Counted from the first letter of the stretch, positions 32,135 to 41,429 are shown. The stretch: DNA of 64,000 nt from Hortaea werneckii (GCA_037044905.1 JBAOKB010000125.1:1-64000), one strand, 5' to 3'. Numbers and translations are program-made. The notes: generated by a model not told the origin, from the sequence alone.

Positions 32135-33480
32135 CGCGTGCCCTTAGTCTTAGATTTAGACCTGGAGTGCCTTAGGCAAGCTAAGAACCCTACTTTAAAA
32201 GCTAGGGCTCGGCAAGGTCTTACCGAAGCTTTAAAAAAGGTCTAAGGACTAAATTAGTAAGACTAGTAGTAGATTTTAAAGTTTAAGCGGTAAACCTTAC
32301 TAAGCGAGTTTAAAAGTCCTTTTTTATTATAATTTTAGTAACTACTATCTACTATATTTTTAGAAGAATTAAAAATAGTAGTTTTACTCTTTTAAACGCG
32401 CTCTATCTAGTTATAGTAAATTTATTATATTTTAAAGCGCTATTCTCGCCCTATTTAATATTACTTCTACCTATAATATATTATAACAAAAACCTAATAT
32501 ATAAACTACGGCGTATATATATAATCGAGTACTTCCGCTCTATAGAGTACGGTTTTACTAAGTATCTCTATAGGTTATTTCTCGTTTAGCTCGATAATAT
32601 ACCTATAATACTACTATTTAGTTATACTAACTAACCTTAGAGACAACGCGTTACCCGTAATCTATTAACTATAATACTAGTTAAGGATTGTACATCCTAT
32701 ATAGAAATACCTCGTTAAACTATCTATAAAGTGTTATACTAATAGGCTAAGGCATTCGACTAGGAGACTATTAACCTCTAGATACCTACTCTATATAGTA
32801 ATTCTATTAATATTAAGCTAGATATTAGCTTAATCGAAATAAGTATAATTAGAAGTAATTTAGAGGGTATAATAGTATAGAATAAGGCTATTAAGCGATA
32901 GTAGATAGCCCGAATTTATTATAGGAGTAGCGATAATAGCGCGTATAATAAAAGGACTATAACCTAGTTACTTATAGAAGGGGTAGATCTATTATAGTTG
33001 TATTTAGATAGTAATACCTTCGCCTATAATAAGGATATAGAAGTAAATATATAATATAGTATTATTTATAATAATAGCTAGGTTGTTATAGATAATTAGT
33101 TATAGCTTTCGGTATAGTGTTTTATTAAGCTTTATACTCTCTAATACTACTCTACTATAATCGAACAAATACGTAGCTATAACTATTATAGTCCTAGTTT
33201 TAGAATACCTTATATATTAGTAATATCGCCTATAAGTCTATACCTACTAGGTCGAGAAGAAAATAGGTTTTTAATATAACCTCTAACTATAGCTAAGTAT
33301 ATAGGTCGCGATAAATATAACTTTTTCCTCGAACCTTAGTATTTATAAAGTTATATTAACAATTTATTTTTATAGTAATCTAGGCCTAAATAGAATACCG
33401 ACTATATTAACTTCGATAGCCTATTAGATACCGATATAGCGATAATTACCTATAACTAAAATAATAATATCGAACTTCCT

Positions 33481-34632
33481 AACTACTAATCGCTAAGTAA
33501 ACGATAGAAGATTACTTTTATTAGTATAGTAGTCCGCCTACTCTATCTATATCGACCTTATAGTAAATAGGTAACTACTATATAATATCTACTCTTCTAA
33601 TAGAAGGACCTTATTCTAATTATAAAGATATTATTTAGTAAAAGTACTATTATTTAGATGTATCTACTACTATCGAACTATACTACTATTATTATTGTTC
33701 CTTTTAATTAGATAGAAGATAAATAGGTAGCTAAGATCTAGGCTATTAGTAAGTTTCCTTTTATTTTTAATATATTAAATAAGGCCTAACTTAGCTAGAC
33801 TTAACTAGTCTACCTAGTAGCTAGACAATTTATATATCTTTTTATTAGTTTAGAGCTTATATTGTCTAATTAGTTTCGGAAGTACTTTATAACGCCGCTA
33901 TTCCATTAGTAACTTAGGCTAATCGCTATTAATAAGATCTATTTTATCGAGTAATAGAGGAAAGAGTTCCGCTACGACTATTCTCGTTTTAAATTACTCT
34001 ACTATTTAATATTTAAATATACTATATAGTTTAGTTACTCTACTACTCTAGATTAGTAACTACTTAATAAAATATATATCTAGGTAGGCTTTTGTTAATA
34101 GTACTAAGTAATAAAAATAGACATTAATTAGCCTAAAATTAAACTCTTTATAGCCTTTATACCTTCTAGTATTCTAAGGTTATATAATATACTTTTCTAC
34201 CTTATTAACGACGGTTATATACCCTATCTATATAAGAAGACTCCTAGATTTATACTAAAAATAGTAGTTTTTATCGATAGTAAGTAGGACTACTTTTATA
34301 CTACTAAATTAATTAGATATTATCTTTAGGCTAAAAGCGAGGGAATATATAGATATATTAATCTCTAGCGACTAATTCGAGTATACTATAGATAAACCTA
34401 GCTAACTATATAGCGAAAAATTCTAAAGTTTTTTACTAGTCTAATCGATAAATCTATCTATATTATAATAGTAACTAAGGCCTTTAGGCTTAGCGTCGAT
34501 CTCTTTATCTAGTAGGTATACTAATATTGCCTTCTATAGACTAAATACCTCTCTATATTATAGTAATATATTAGCTACGCGGCGCGTATAGCGGGATTAT
34601 AAGGTTAATTTGTCTTACTATACAAAGATTAG
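33481..34632 (+). pseudogene. RIP-mutated RecQ-type helicase, 5' part
   Basis: One frame (codons starting at 33481) shows the superfamily-2 motifs in order. Motif I is at 33625-33645 (reads KILFSKS; undoing RIP transitions gives a K-T-S-F-G-K-S type P-loop). Motif II is at 33931-33960 (a DExH box followed by Trp-Gly, now with two stops). Next comes KEFRYDYSRFKLL. Motif III is at 34033-34053 (reads SYSTTLD, from G-C-S-A-T-L-D). Motif IV is IVVFIDSK at 34261-34284. Motif VI region is at 34471-34500 (VTKAFRLSVD, from V-T-E-A-F-G-L-G-V-D). An AARIAG segment (AGR-like) lies just before the retroelement. Most differences I checked are C to T in CpA or G to A in TpG. The true 5' end is unknown. Confidence 0.75.
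34628..34632. repeat. target-site duplication ATTAG (left copy)
   Basis: The five bases before the 5' LTR are identical to the five after the 3' LTR (41430-41434), as integrase leaves on insertion. Confidence 0.97.
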
Positions 34633-35034
34633 TGTTACGAGCACGGTCACGAGACGGTCAGACCCGAAGCGATTGGCCAGTAGGGGCCAGAGGAGACAAG
34701 GGTCACGTGACCAGTATGCAAGTGAGCGCTGCCTTGGCAGGCGACTGACTGCATATATGCAAGTGGTCGACTGGTCGACGAGCGACCGAGCGATCACTGA
34801 GCGACTGATCGCTGAGCGACCAGGCGATCAGATGCATGAAGACACGAATCTCTTATGTATATAACTAGGCACGTTTCTCATTAGGAGTTCGTGTGTTCAA
34901 CTCATGTTGCAATCCGACTGTTAGGTAGAGACCCAACAGCCTTGTCACAATCAGTTATCCCACAACCCAGTTGTCTTGACACATCTGTTCCAAAGAGCTC
35001 TAAACCCGTGACACTACTTCGTAGGGTCGCAACA
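34633..35034 (+). repeat. 5' LTR (402 bp)
   Basis: Starts TG and ends CA. It contains a TATA box (TATATAA, 34858-34864), with the predicted transcript start about 30-35 bp further on, near 34890. Upstream in U3 are GTCGACTGGTCGAC-like and GAGCGACCGAGCGATCACTG-like repeated words and a hairpin, CTGATCGC at 34805-34812 with GCGATCAG at 34824-34831. Short open frames inside are incidental. Confidence 0.97.
34858..34864 (+). promoter_or_regulatory. LTR TATA box
   Basis: TATATAA in the 5' LTR, 35 bp before GTGTTCAA at 34893-34900. The spacing fits a polymerase II start at about 34890. Confidence 0.65.
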
Positions 35035-35036
35035 CT

Positions 35037-35046
35037 TTGAACACCC
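35037..35046 (+). other. candidate self-priming primer-binding site
   Basis: TTGAACACCC starts two bases after the 5' LTR. Eight bases (TTGAACAC) are the exact reverse complement of GTGTTCAA at 34893-34900, where the transcript should begin; over ten bases the match is 9 of 10. No TGG-initiated tRNA-type site follows the LTR. This resembles the self-priming of the Tf1/sushi group of fungal chromoviruses. Confidence 0.55.
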
Positions 35047-35073
35047 TCAAGGAACTTTGTACCTCAGACAACA

Positions 35074-37371
35074 ATGGCTCCATCCGAGAACCGAGACACC
35101 AGCGTTCAGCAGCGTACCCACGACAACAATATCAAAGTCGCCAGACCGGACTATTACTATGGCGATCGATCGAAGCTCGACGATTGGCTCAACCAAATGG
35201 CACTTTACTTTCGTTTCGAAAACATCACCCAGGATCCCAAGAAGACCTTACTTGCATCCTCTTACCTTAGGGGACAAGTCCAACAATGGATTCGACCTAG
35301 GTTGCACGAAGTCTTGCACCAGAACATCGACACCGAAGGAATCTTCAACAGCTGGGACAATTATGTCAAAGCCATTCGAAATATTTATGGGTTGAGTAAC
35401 GAAAAACAAGTCGCCATCCGAGTTATCCAACACTTGAAACAGAAGACGTCTACTTCGCAATACACCGCCAAGTTCAGGGAGTATTCAGGCAAAACTGGGT
35501 GGGATGACCAAGCCTTACTCACTATGTATTACACTGGACTCAAGGACGACGTCAAGGATGAACTCATGCGCTCAGGTGCATCTCACGACACTCTCGAACT
35601 GATGATTCAGGATGCTATCGAAATTGACGATAGGCTCTACGAGAGGAAGATGGAAAAACGCCATAATGGACAGTATCGCGGACGATCTGGCTACAACTCT
35701 ACCAGCTGGACTGGAGGGTCTCGTCGCGATCCGGACGCCATGGAATTGGATATTATCCAGCGCAAGCCAAAAGGAAAAGGCATGCGAGGAGCCAAGGGAA
35801 AAGGGAAGTTCCAAGGGAACAACAACAGAGGAAAGAAACGAGAAGGACCGGAGTGCTACAACTGCCACAAGATAGGGCATTACGCACGAGACTGCCGCGG
35901 ACGAAAGGTGCGACCGCAGGAGCAGCTCAACATGATGCTAGTGAAGGAACCCATCAACGAAGCAAACGATGGACGAGGCGCCTACGATGTATCAAAACTC
36001 GTTAAGGAACCGAAGACGGAACCAGACCATAAGGCTATGCATTGGACGGGTTGTTACGACGACTACTGTAAAACCCATGACTCAGACAAGCTAGCAAGTG
36101 GTCACTATCCCAAGAAGCCACGTAAGGCTAGGATGGAATTTAACGCGATGGTACGAGGCCAGCCGCTACAGCAGATGAGAGACTTAGGAAATTCCCGGAG
36201 AGGAAGGTCTCCACCACCATTCAATTGGGAGGACGCAACTCTGCAAGAAAATACACCCCCCGAGCAGGAAGAAGAACTGCTGGGAGAAGAAGAATCTCCA
36301 CCAAACAACGATACCGAACCAGAACTAACGGGACCAAACCTGGAACAACTACAAATGATCGCCCAAACAGTCGCCACGACGGATAACGATTCATCTGAAG
36401 AAGAATATACCGACGACGATGAACCCGACGACCTCGAACTATATCATTTCGAAGTCTCAGGAGCAGGACCAGCTCGGAGAATGATCCTCTTCATCGCGAA
36501 CCAATTTGAAACCGTATTCCCACAGATCCAAGGGAAACGACGACTGCACCCAATCGAATTCGACAACATGCTCAACCGAATTAGAGCAATGTTCTGGAAT
36601 TACCGACTTGTCAACGTCGACTACGACGCCGCAGCACACGTGCAAGAACGACCACCAATTGGAAGTACATTCCAATCCGATGGAAGTTATGGCACACCCG
36701 ATGGAATCCATATTCCCAGAAGTGTTAGAGAACGAATCCAGATCGTTAAGGCACGACTACATGAATTACACCGAATCCAGGAAGCCTATCAAGAAGACCT
36801 CATATCGTTGGAGGCAATGCGGCACAAATTGACTGAGTCCACAAAACAATGGGAACTGAAGCCCATGGGACCACCAGTGCAACTACCAATATGGAGAAAC
36901 ATGATACTAGGGCACGTCAAAGCCACTGTCAAAGGACAAATCAAGGTATCAATGACACAAGGAAAGGTTATCCTAGGCCCACGACACGGACCCTTGATTG
37001 GGAAGTCTGTCTCGAAGATGCCAACTCGCCAGGATACTATTCAAAAAACGAAGGATCCCTGCCGACAGGAGCAGTCGCCAGGAAGTAAACATTATCGAAG
37101 CTCCCACAGCATCAGCAGCACCGGTATTCCGTACCAAATGCATTGTCAATGGACATACGACACAAGCTATGATCGATTCCGGAGCCAGCGGAAACTTTAT
37201 ATCGACCAGCTTTGTCCAGCGAAACGGGATCGCCACCCGACGAAAGAAAGACGGCGGATACGAGTTGATGGTCGCAGATGGATCATCCCTATCCGAAGTG
37301 GACAGCGAAACAATGCCGCTAGTCCTAGCTATCCAACAGCACCACGAGACTGTCAGCCTGGATATCGTTGA
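35074..37371 (+). CDS. gag: Gag-like polyprotein of chromovirus
   Basis: Open for 765 aa from ATG 35074. The N-terminal region (about 20-190) carries a retrotransposon gag core (DYYYGDRSKLDDWLNQMALY; FRFENITQDPKK; QYTAKFREYSGKTGWDDQAL). A basic stretch leads to a CCHC zinc knuckle, CYNCHKIGHYARDC, near residue 267. Further on is a W-x2-CYDDYC-x2-H motif (HWTGCYDDYCKTHDSD, near residue 330), then an acidic stretch and a helical C-terminal domain. The part after about nt 36993 (from about residue 641) is probably not genuine in this frame: it overlaps protease-coding sequence of the pol frame and looks like an out-of-frame shadow. The true Gag product therefore probably ends or shifts frame near 36990. 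Confidence 0.9.
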   Translation: MAPSENRDTSVQQRTHDNNIKVARPDYYYGDRSKLDDWLNQMALYFRFENITQDPKKTLLASSYLRGQVQQWIRPRLHEVLHQNIDTEGIFNSWDNYVKAIRNIYGLSNEKQVAIRVIQHLKQKTSTSQYTAKFREYSGKTGWDDQALLTMYYTGLKDDVKDELMRSGASHDTLELMIQDAIEIDDRLYERKMEKRHNGQYRGRSGYNSTSWTGGSRRDPDAMELDIIQRKPKGKGMRGAKGKGKFQGNNNRGKKREGPECYNCHKIGHYARDCRGRKVRPQEQLNMMLVKEPINEANDGRGAYDVSKLVKEPKTEPDHKAMHWTGCYDDYCKTHDSDKLASGHYPKKPRKARMEFNAMVRGQPLQQMRDLGNSRRGRSPPPFNWEDATLQENTPPEQEEELLGEEESPPNNDTEPELTGPNLEQLQMIAQTVATTDNDSSEEEYTDDDEPDDLELYHFEVSGAGPARRMILFIANQFETVFPQIQGKRRLHPIEFDNMLNRIRAMFWNYRLVNVDYDAAAHVQERPPIGSTFQSDGSYGTPDGIHIPRSVRERIQIVKARLHELHRIQEAYQEDLISLEAMRHKLTESTKQWELKPMGPPVQLPIWRNMILGHVKATVKGQIKVSMTQGKVILGPRHGPLIGKSVSKMPTRQDTIQKTKDPCRQEQSPGSKHYRSSHSISSTGIPYQMHCQWTYDTSYDRFRSQRKLYIDQLCPAKRDRHPTKERRRIRVDGRRWIIPIRSGQRNNAASPSYPTAPRDCQPGYR

Positions 37372-40300
37372 CATGGCCAGTCACGATGTCGTGATGGGGA
37401 CACCTTGGTTGGAAAAGCACAACCCTCTGATAGATTGGAGGAAAAGAGTACTCAAGTTTGAGCGATGCGGTTGCGCTACCGACATCCACCCTATACATCG
37501 ACAGCGTGCGATGGTAGATGAGGAAAGACAGTTCTGCGAATTAGAACGTCAACCGATAACATACTCCGACAAAAACGGCAAGGAGATGGTCTCCACAGAC
37601 ACTGAGCCAGCCCAGCCAGGTCACGAGGTGAGAGATAAAAGGAGAACTAACGCACCTCCAGAGATCCCTGAAGAGTTTAAGAAATGGAAACCGCTCTTCC
37701 AGGAAGAGGAAGGATTAGCCGCCTTACCTAGACATCAACCATGGGATCACCGAATACAACTTCAGCCCGGCAAAGATCCACCATGGGGGCCACTATACAG
37801 GTTATCCGAAAAAGAGCTCGAAGAGCAACGACGATGGCTGAAAGAAAAGAGCGACAAGGGATGGATAGAGAAATCTCAATCGCCAGCCGCTTCACCAGCA
37901 ATGTTCGTTCCAAAGAAAGGAGGAAAACTGCGAATGGTAATCGACTATCGACGACTCAATGAAGTCACGGTCAAGAACCGATATCCACTACCTAACATCG
38001 AAGAAATGCAAGATCGACTTACCGGAGCAAACTGGTATTCCAAGATTGATCTACGAGACGCATTCTACGCCGTACGAATGGCTAAGGGAGAAGAATGGAA
38101 AACAGCCTTCAGGACGCGCTATGGACTCTATCAATTTCGAGTCATGCCAATGGGACTTACGAACGCCCCAGCGACGTGTCAGCAACTCGTCAACGATGTG
38201 TTACGAGACCTACTCGACATTACAACGATAGCCTATGTCGATGACATCTTAATCTTCACCCGCGGAAGCCGAGAACAACACACCAAAGACGTACAAGCAG
38301 TGCTAGAACGACTTAGCACAGTGGACTTCAAGACCGCACCCGAGAAATGTGAATTCTACAAGAAGGAAATCGAATTCCTAGGATTCATCATCAATACTAC
38401 TGGAATCAAGATGGACCCAAAGAAAGTACAATCCATCAAGGAATGGCCAACACCGAAGAACGTCACAGAAATCCAAGCCTTTCTGGGACTCGCGAACTAC
38501 AACAGAAAGTTTGTTGAAGGATACTCCAAACTTGCAATCCCACTCACGAGTCTTACGAAGAAGGACACCAAGTTCGTATGGACGGAGAAACAACAGAAAG
38601 CATTCCAACAACTCAAGAAAGCATGTATACAGTCACCAACACTCATGCTATTCGATACGAAGAAACCAGTACAAGTCGAAACCGACGCATCCGACTTAGC
38701 AATAGGTGCTTGCATCACTCAAGAACATGATGGCAAAAGACACCCAGTGGCGTATTACTCAAGGAAAATGACGCCAGCGGAACAGAACTACGAGATTTAC
38801 GACAAAGAACTGTTAGCGATTGTTGCAGCATTGCGACACTGGAGAGTTTACTGCGAAGGAGCTACAGGACTGACGATATACACCGACCACAAGAACCTTC
38901 AATACTTTACAACTACCAAGGATCTATCACGTCGACATTGTAGATGGTCAGAGCTACTCGGACAATACAAGTTCGATATCCAGTATACACCAGGAAAAGA
39001 CAATGGGCGCGCAGATGCGCTAAGCAGAAGAAGCGACTACATGGAAGGCAAGGAGCAGAACAAGAAAACATTGCTCAAAGTCAACAAGGACGGAAGCCTT
39101 ACCACAGATACACAAGAGTTTAACAACATACTCCGAGTTCTACGAGATGAACAAGAAGAGTTCCCCATCGAACATGGGAAGTACCAGGTTCCACCAGCAA
39201 AGGAACACGAATGCATCAAAGACCACCATGATAGCCAAACAACAGGACACCCAGGAATAGCCAGAACAACAGATTTGATTAGACGAAACTTTACCTTCCC
39301 ACAGATGCGGAAGAAGGTTGCCGACTACATCAAACAGTGCGACAGTTGCCAGAAGAATAAGGCATCACGACATGCGAAATATGGCAATCTCCAGTTCCGA
39401 GAACCCTCGGATACACCATGGAGAGAAGTCACAATGGACTTCATCACGAAGTTACCGGCATCCAAGGACCCCGCAACAGGAGTCGTCTACGATTCAATAC
39501 TTGTCATGGTAGACACCTTGACCAAGTATGCACATTTCATACCGTGCAAGGAATCAATGGCAGCTATGGAACTCGCATACCTCGTACTGGACAGGCTAAT
39601 CAGACATCATGGAATTCCAGAAAGCTTCATCACAGACAGAGATAAGCTGTTCACATCGAACTTCTGGAAATCTCTTATGGGACAAATTGGAATCAAGCAC
39701 AAGTTATCGACAGCATTCCACCCAGAGACAGATGGTCAGACTGAAAGGACAAATCAGTCACTCGAAGCATATTTACGGCACTACGTCAATTACGCACAAA
39801 ACAATTGGGTTTCATTGTTACCAATGGCGCAACTGGCGTTAAACAATAACGCATCAGAGACAACGAGAGAATCGCCATTTTTCCTTAATTATGGAAAAGC
39901 ACCCAACATGTTCATGGAACCGAGAACATCAATAAAAGCCGACAAAGCCATAATAATGGCAGAGGAATTGCAGAAGGCACACACCACAGCCCGAGATGCA
40001 ATCCGACATTCGCAACAGCGAATCCAGAAACAGAGATTCAAAGAATCAAAAACGGCACCTCAACTTAAGAAGGGGGATAAGGTATATCTTCTGACGAAGA
40101 ACCTGAAAACAAAGCGAAGAACGAAGAAACTGGATCACGTCAAAGTCGGACCATTTTTGATTGCCGAACAGAAGGGCACAGTCAGCTACCGACTCGAGCT
40201 TCCACCGGACGCAAAGATCCATCCAGTGTTCCACATATCCTTGTTGGAACCCGCACACCCCAGCGCCACGCTGCAAACCACGTTCCACTACCAGGAGCAA

Positions 40301-40645
40301 GAAGACGACGAGTATGAAGTCGAAAAGATCGTAGACTACGACAGGAATAGTCAGCGATACCTCATCAAGTGGAAAGGATACCCCAGCGACGAAAATACAT
40401 GGGAACCACTTACCAATCTTAATTGCCCGAAGTTGCTACACCAGTACCACCGGAGAAGGAAAGGGATTGATCCATATTCCCCAGGGTCTCCATCATCAGG
40501 GAGTAAGGCCCACAGTAGCAGCCGCCGCAGGACAATTCTCTTCAGCCTCAAACGCGCCCTCTGCATCCATTTCCGACGCAAGGCATTCGGCTTTCCGAGC
40601 CGCCCGACCTTCAGCTTGACGAAGGATCTTCTTGTTTCGCATTAA
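36998..40645 (+). CDS. pol: Pol polyprotein: protease, RT, RNase H, integrase, chromodomain
   Basis: Open for 1,215 codons from just after a TGA at 36995-36997, so it has no ATG of its own there and is probably made by frameshifting from gag. Domains in order: aspartic protease with MIDSGASGNF (Asp about residue 60); RT with IDYRRLNEVTVKNRYPLPNI and YVDD (about 412); RNase H with ETDASDLAIGA and YTDHKNLQYF; integrase zinc domain (HHDSQTTGHPG...CDSCQKNK) and DDE core (MDFITKLP about 813, FITDRDKLF about 880, HPETDGQTERTNQ); then a chromodomain (VEKIVDYDRNSQRYLIKWKGY...ENTWEP, about 1106-1152). The last 60 residues are basic. All catalytic motifs are present. The frame is +1 relative to gag. 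Confidence 0.95.
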   Translation: MGSLSRRCQLARILFKKRRIPADRSSRQEVNIIEAPTASAAPVFRTKCIVNGHTTQAMIDSGASGNFISTSFVQRNGIATRRKKDGGYELMVADGSSLSEVDSETMPLVLAIQQHHETVSLDIVDMASHDVVMGTPWLEKHNPLIDWRKRVLKFERCGCATDIHPIHRQRAMVDEERQFCELERQPITYSDKNGKEMVSTDTEPAQPGHEVRDKRRTNAPPEIPEEFKKWKPLFQEEEGLAALPRHQPWDHRIQLQPGKDPPWGPLYRLSEKELEEQRRWLKEKSDKGWIEKSQSPAASPAMFVPKKGGKLRMVIDYRRLNEVTVKNRYPLPNIEEMQDRLTGANWYSKIDLRDAFYAVRMAKGEEWKTAFRTRYGLYQFRVMPMGLTNAPATCQQLVNDVLRDLLDITTIAYVDDILIFTRGSREQHTKDVQAVLERLSTVDFKTAPEKCEFYKKEIEFLGFIINTTGIKMDPKKVQSIKEWPTPKNVTEIQAFLGLANYNRKFVEGYSKLAIPLTSLTKKDTKFVWTEKQQKAFQQLKKACIQSPTLMLFDTKKPVQVETDASDLAIGACITQEHDGKRHPVAYYSRKMTPAEQNYEIYDKELLAIVAALRHWRVYCEGATGLTIYTDHKNLQYFTTTKDLSRRHCRWSELLGQYKFDIQYTPGKDNGRADALSRRSDYMEGKEQNKKTLLKVNKDGSLTTDTQEFNNILRVLRDEQEEFPIEHGKYQVPPAKEHECIKDHHDSQTTGHPGIARTTDLIRRNFTFPQMRKKVADYIKQCDSCQKNKASRHAKYGNLQFREPSDTPWREVTMDFITKLPASKDPATGVVYDSILVMVDTLTKYAHFIPCKESMAAMELAYLVLDRLIRHHGIPESFITDRDKLFTSNFWKSLMGQIGIKHKLSTAFHPETDGQTERTNQSLEAYLRHYVNYAQNNWVSLLPMAQLALNNNASETTRESPFFLNYGKAPNMFMEPRTSIKADKAIIMAEELQKAHTTARDAIRHSQQRIQKQRFKESKTAPQLKKGDKVYLLTKNLKTKRRTKKLDHVKVGPFLIAEQKGTVSYRLELPPDAKIHPVFHISLLEPAHPSATLQTTFHYQEQEDDEYEVEKIVDYDRNSQRYLIKWKGYPSDENTWEPLTNLNCPKLLHQYHRRRKGIDPYSPGSPSSGSKAHSSSRRRTILFSLKRALCIHFRRKAFGFPSRPTFSLTKDLLVSH

Positions 40646-40930
40646 CCGAGCCATCACGGTAGCCAACAACTCTTCATCCTCATCCACCTTGCGCTGGTAC
40701 TCCTCCCGAGTTCGGTCTAAGGATTCCCAAGACATGTTGACGCATTTCTTGCCTTGACGGACGCATTCGGAACACCGAAGGTTGGTTGAGTTCGACATGA
40801 TGATGCAAAGATGGTTGTGTGTAGAACAACGTTCACACGGGAAGAAGACAGGACGACCGTTCCTTTCAATTTCGGCAGCCAGACGCGAGCGTCTTTTCTT
40901 GGAAGAAGAAGTTTCTGGTTGCAGAGACAT
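40496..40930 (-). CDS. antisense ORF in retrotransposon with Zn2Cys6-like cysteine pattern
   Basis: An ATG-initiated ORF of 144 aa on the strand opposite gag-pol, overlapping the last 150 bp of pol. Its cysteines are spaced C32-x2-C35-x6-C42-x10-C53-x2-C56-x6-C63 (PCERCSTHNHLC, then LRCSECVRQGKKC), exactly the fungal Zn2Cys6 binuclear-cluster spacing. A basic stretch (SKKRRSR) precedes it. It is followed by MSWESLDRTREEY and a charged helical, coiled-coil-like region (about 68-115), an arrangement like DNA-binding regulators. From memory, similar SWESLDRTREE-containing ORFs recur in fungal retroelements and orphan predictions. A real protein is likely; the function is unknown. A promoter on this strand would have to lie in or near the 3' LTR. 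Confidence 0.65.
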   Translation of the reverse strand: MSLQPETSSSKKRRSRLAAEIERNGRPVFFPCERCSTHNHLCIIMSNSTNLRCSECVRQGKKCVNMSWESLDRTREEYQRKVDEDEELLATVMARLMRNKKILRQAEGRAARKAECLASEMDAEGAFEAEENCPAAAATVGLTP

Positions 40931-41014
40931 CGTAGGAAGAAAGACTGCTACAAACTGTTACAAAAGGAACGCGGGGGACAGCGACATCATAAGCTTCAGG
41001 GACGAAGCTAGGCT

Positions 41015-41027
41015 GAAAGGGGGATGG
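41015..41027 (+). other. polypurine tract
   Basis: GAAAGGGGGATGG, ending next to the 3' LTR, where plus-strand DNA synthesis is primed. One T interrupts the purines. Confidence 0.8.
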
Positions 41028-41429
41028 TGTTACGAGCACGGTCACGAGACGGTCAGACCCGAAGCGATTGGCCAGTAGGGGCCAGAGGAGACAAGGGTCA
41101 CGTGACCAGTATGCAAGTGAGCGCTGCCTTGGCAGGCGACTGACTGCATATATGCAAGTGGTCGACTGGTCGACGAGCGACCGAGCGATCACTGAGCGAC
41201 TGATCGCTGAGCGACCAGGCGATCAGATGCATGAAGACACGAATCTCTTATGTATATAACTAGGCACGTTTCTCATTAGGAGTTCGTGTGTTCAACTCAT
41301 GTTGCAATCCGACTGTTAGGTAGAGACCCAACAGCCTTGTCACAATCAGTTATCCCACAACCCAGTTGTCTTGACACATCTGTTCCAAAGAGCTCTAAAC
41401 CCGTGACACTACTTCGTAGGGTCGCAACA
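41028..41429 (+). repeat. 3' LTR (402 bp)
   Basis: Same length as the 5' LTR, and I found no difference when reading them side by side. Flanked on the right by the target copy ATTAG (41430-41434). Confidence 0.97.

Larger units (their letters stand above)
32135..34632. repeat. RIP-degraded AT-rich block, left part
   Basis: Composition changes abruptly: TpA is everywhere, CpA and TpG are almost absent, and stop codons (nearly all TAA or TAG) fill every frame. This is the footprint of repeat-induced point mutation (C to T in CpA on either strand). From about 33481 to the right edge a fossil RecQ helicase can be read (separate entry). The first 110 bp are less mutated and keep a short open frame ending at 32245. 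Confidence 0.93.
34633..41429 (+). mobile_element. intact Ty3/gypsy LTR retrotransposon (chromovirus)
   Basis: A 6,797-bp element: 5' LTR 34633-35034, gag-like ORF from 35074, pol ORF 36998-40645 with a C-terminal chromodomain, an antisense ORF at 40496-40930, a polypurine tract and the 3' LTR 41028-41429. LTRs begin TGTTACGAG and end TCGCAACA and look identical by eye, and a 5-bp target duplication flanks it. Domain order protease, RT, RNase H, integrase places it in Ty3/gypsy; the chromodomain makes it a chromovirus. It has normal GC content, no RIP signature and intact catalytic motifs, in contrast to the degraded DNA on both sides. It probably inserted recently. Confidence 0.97.

Noticed and set aside
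34610..34864. 84-codon frame at the 5' LTR, and its 63-codon counterpart at the 3' LTR
   Set aside because: Incidental open frame within LTR U3; the same sequence appears in both LTRs and has no initiation context or domain.
37000..37371. Last part of the gag frame as genuine Gag protein
   Set aside because: It is the out-of-frame shadow of the protease; the pol frame there carries DSGAS and other conserved residues.
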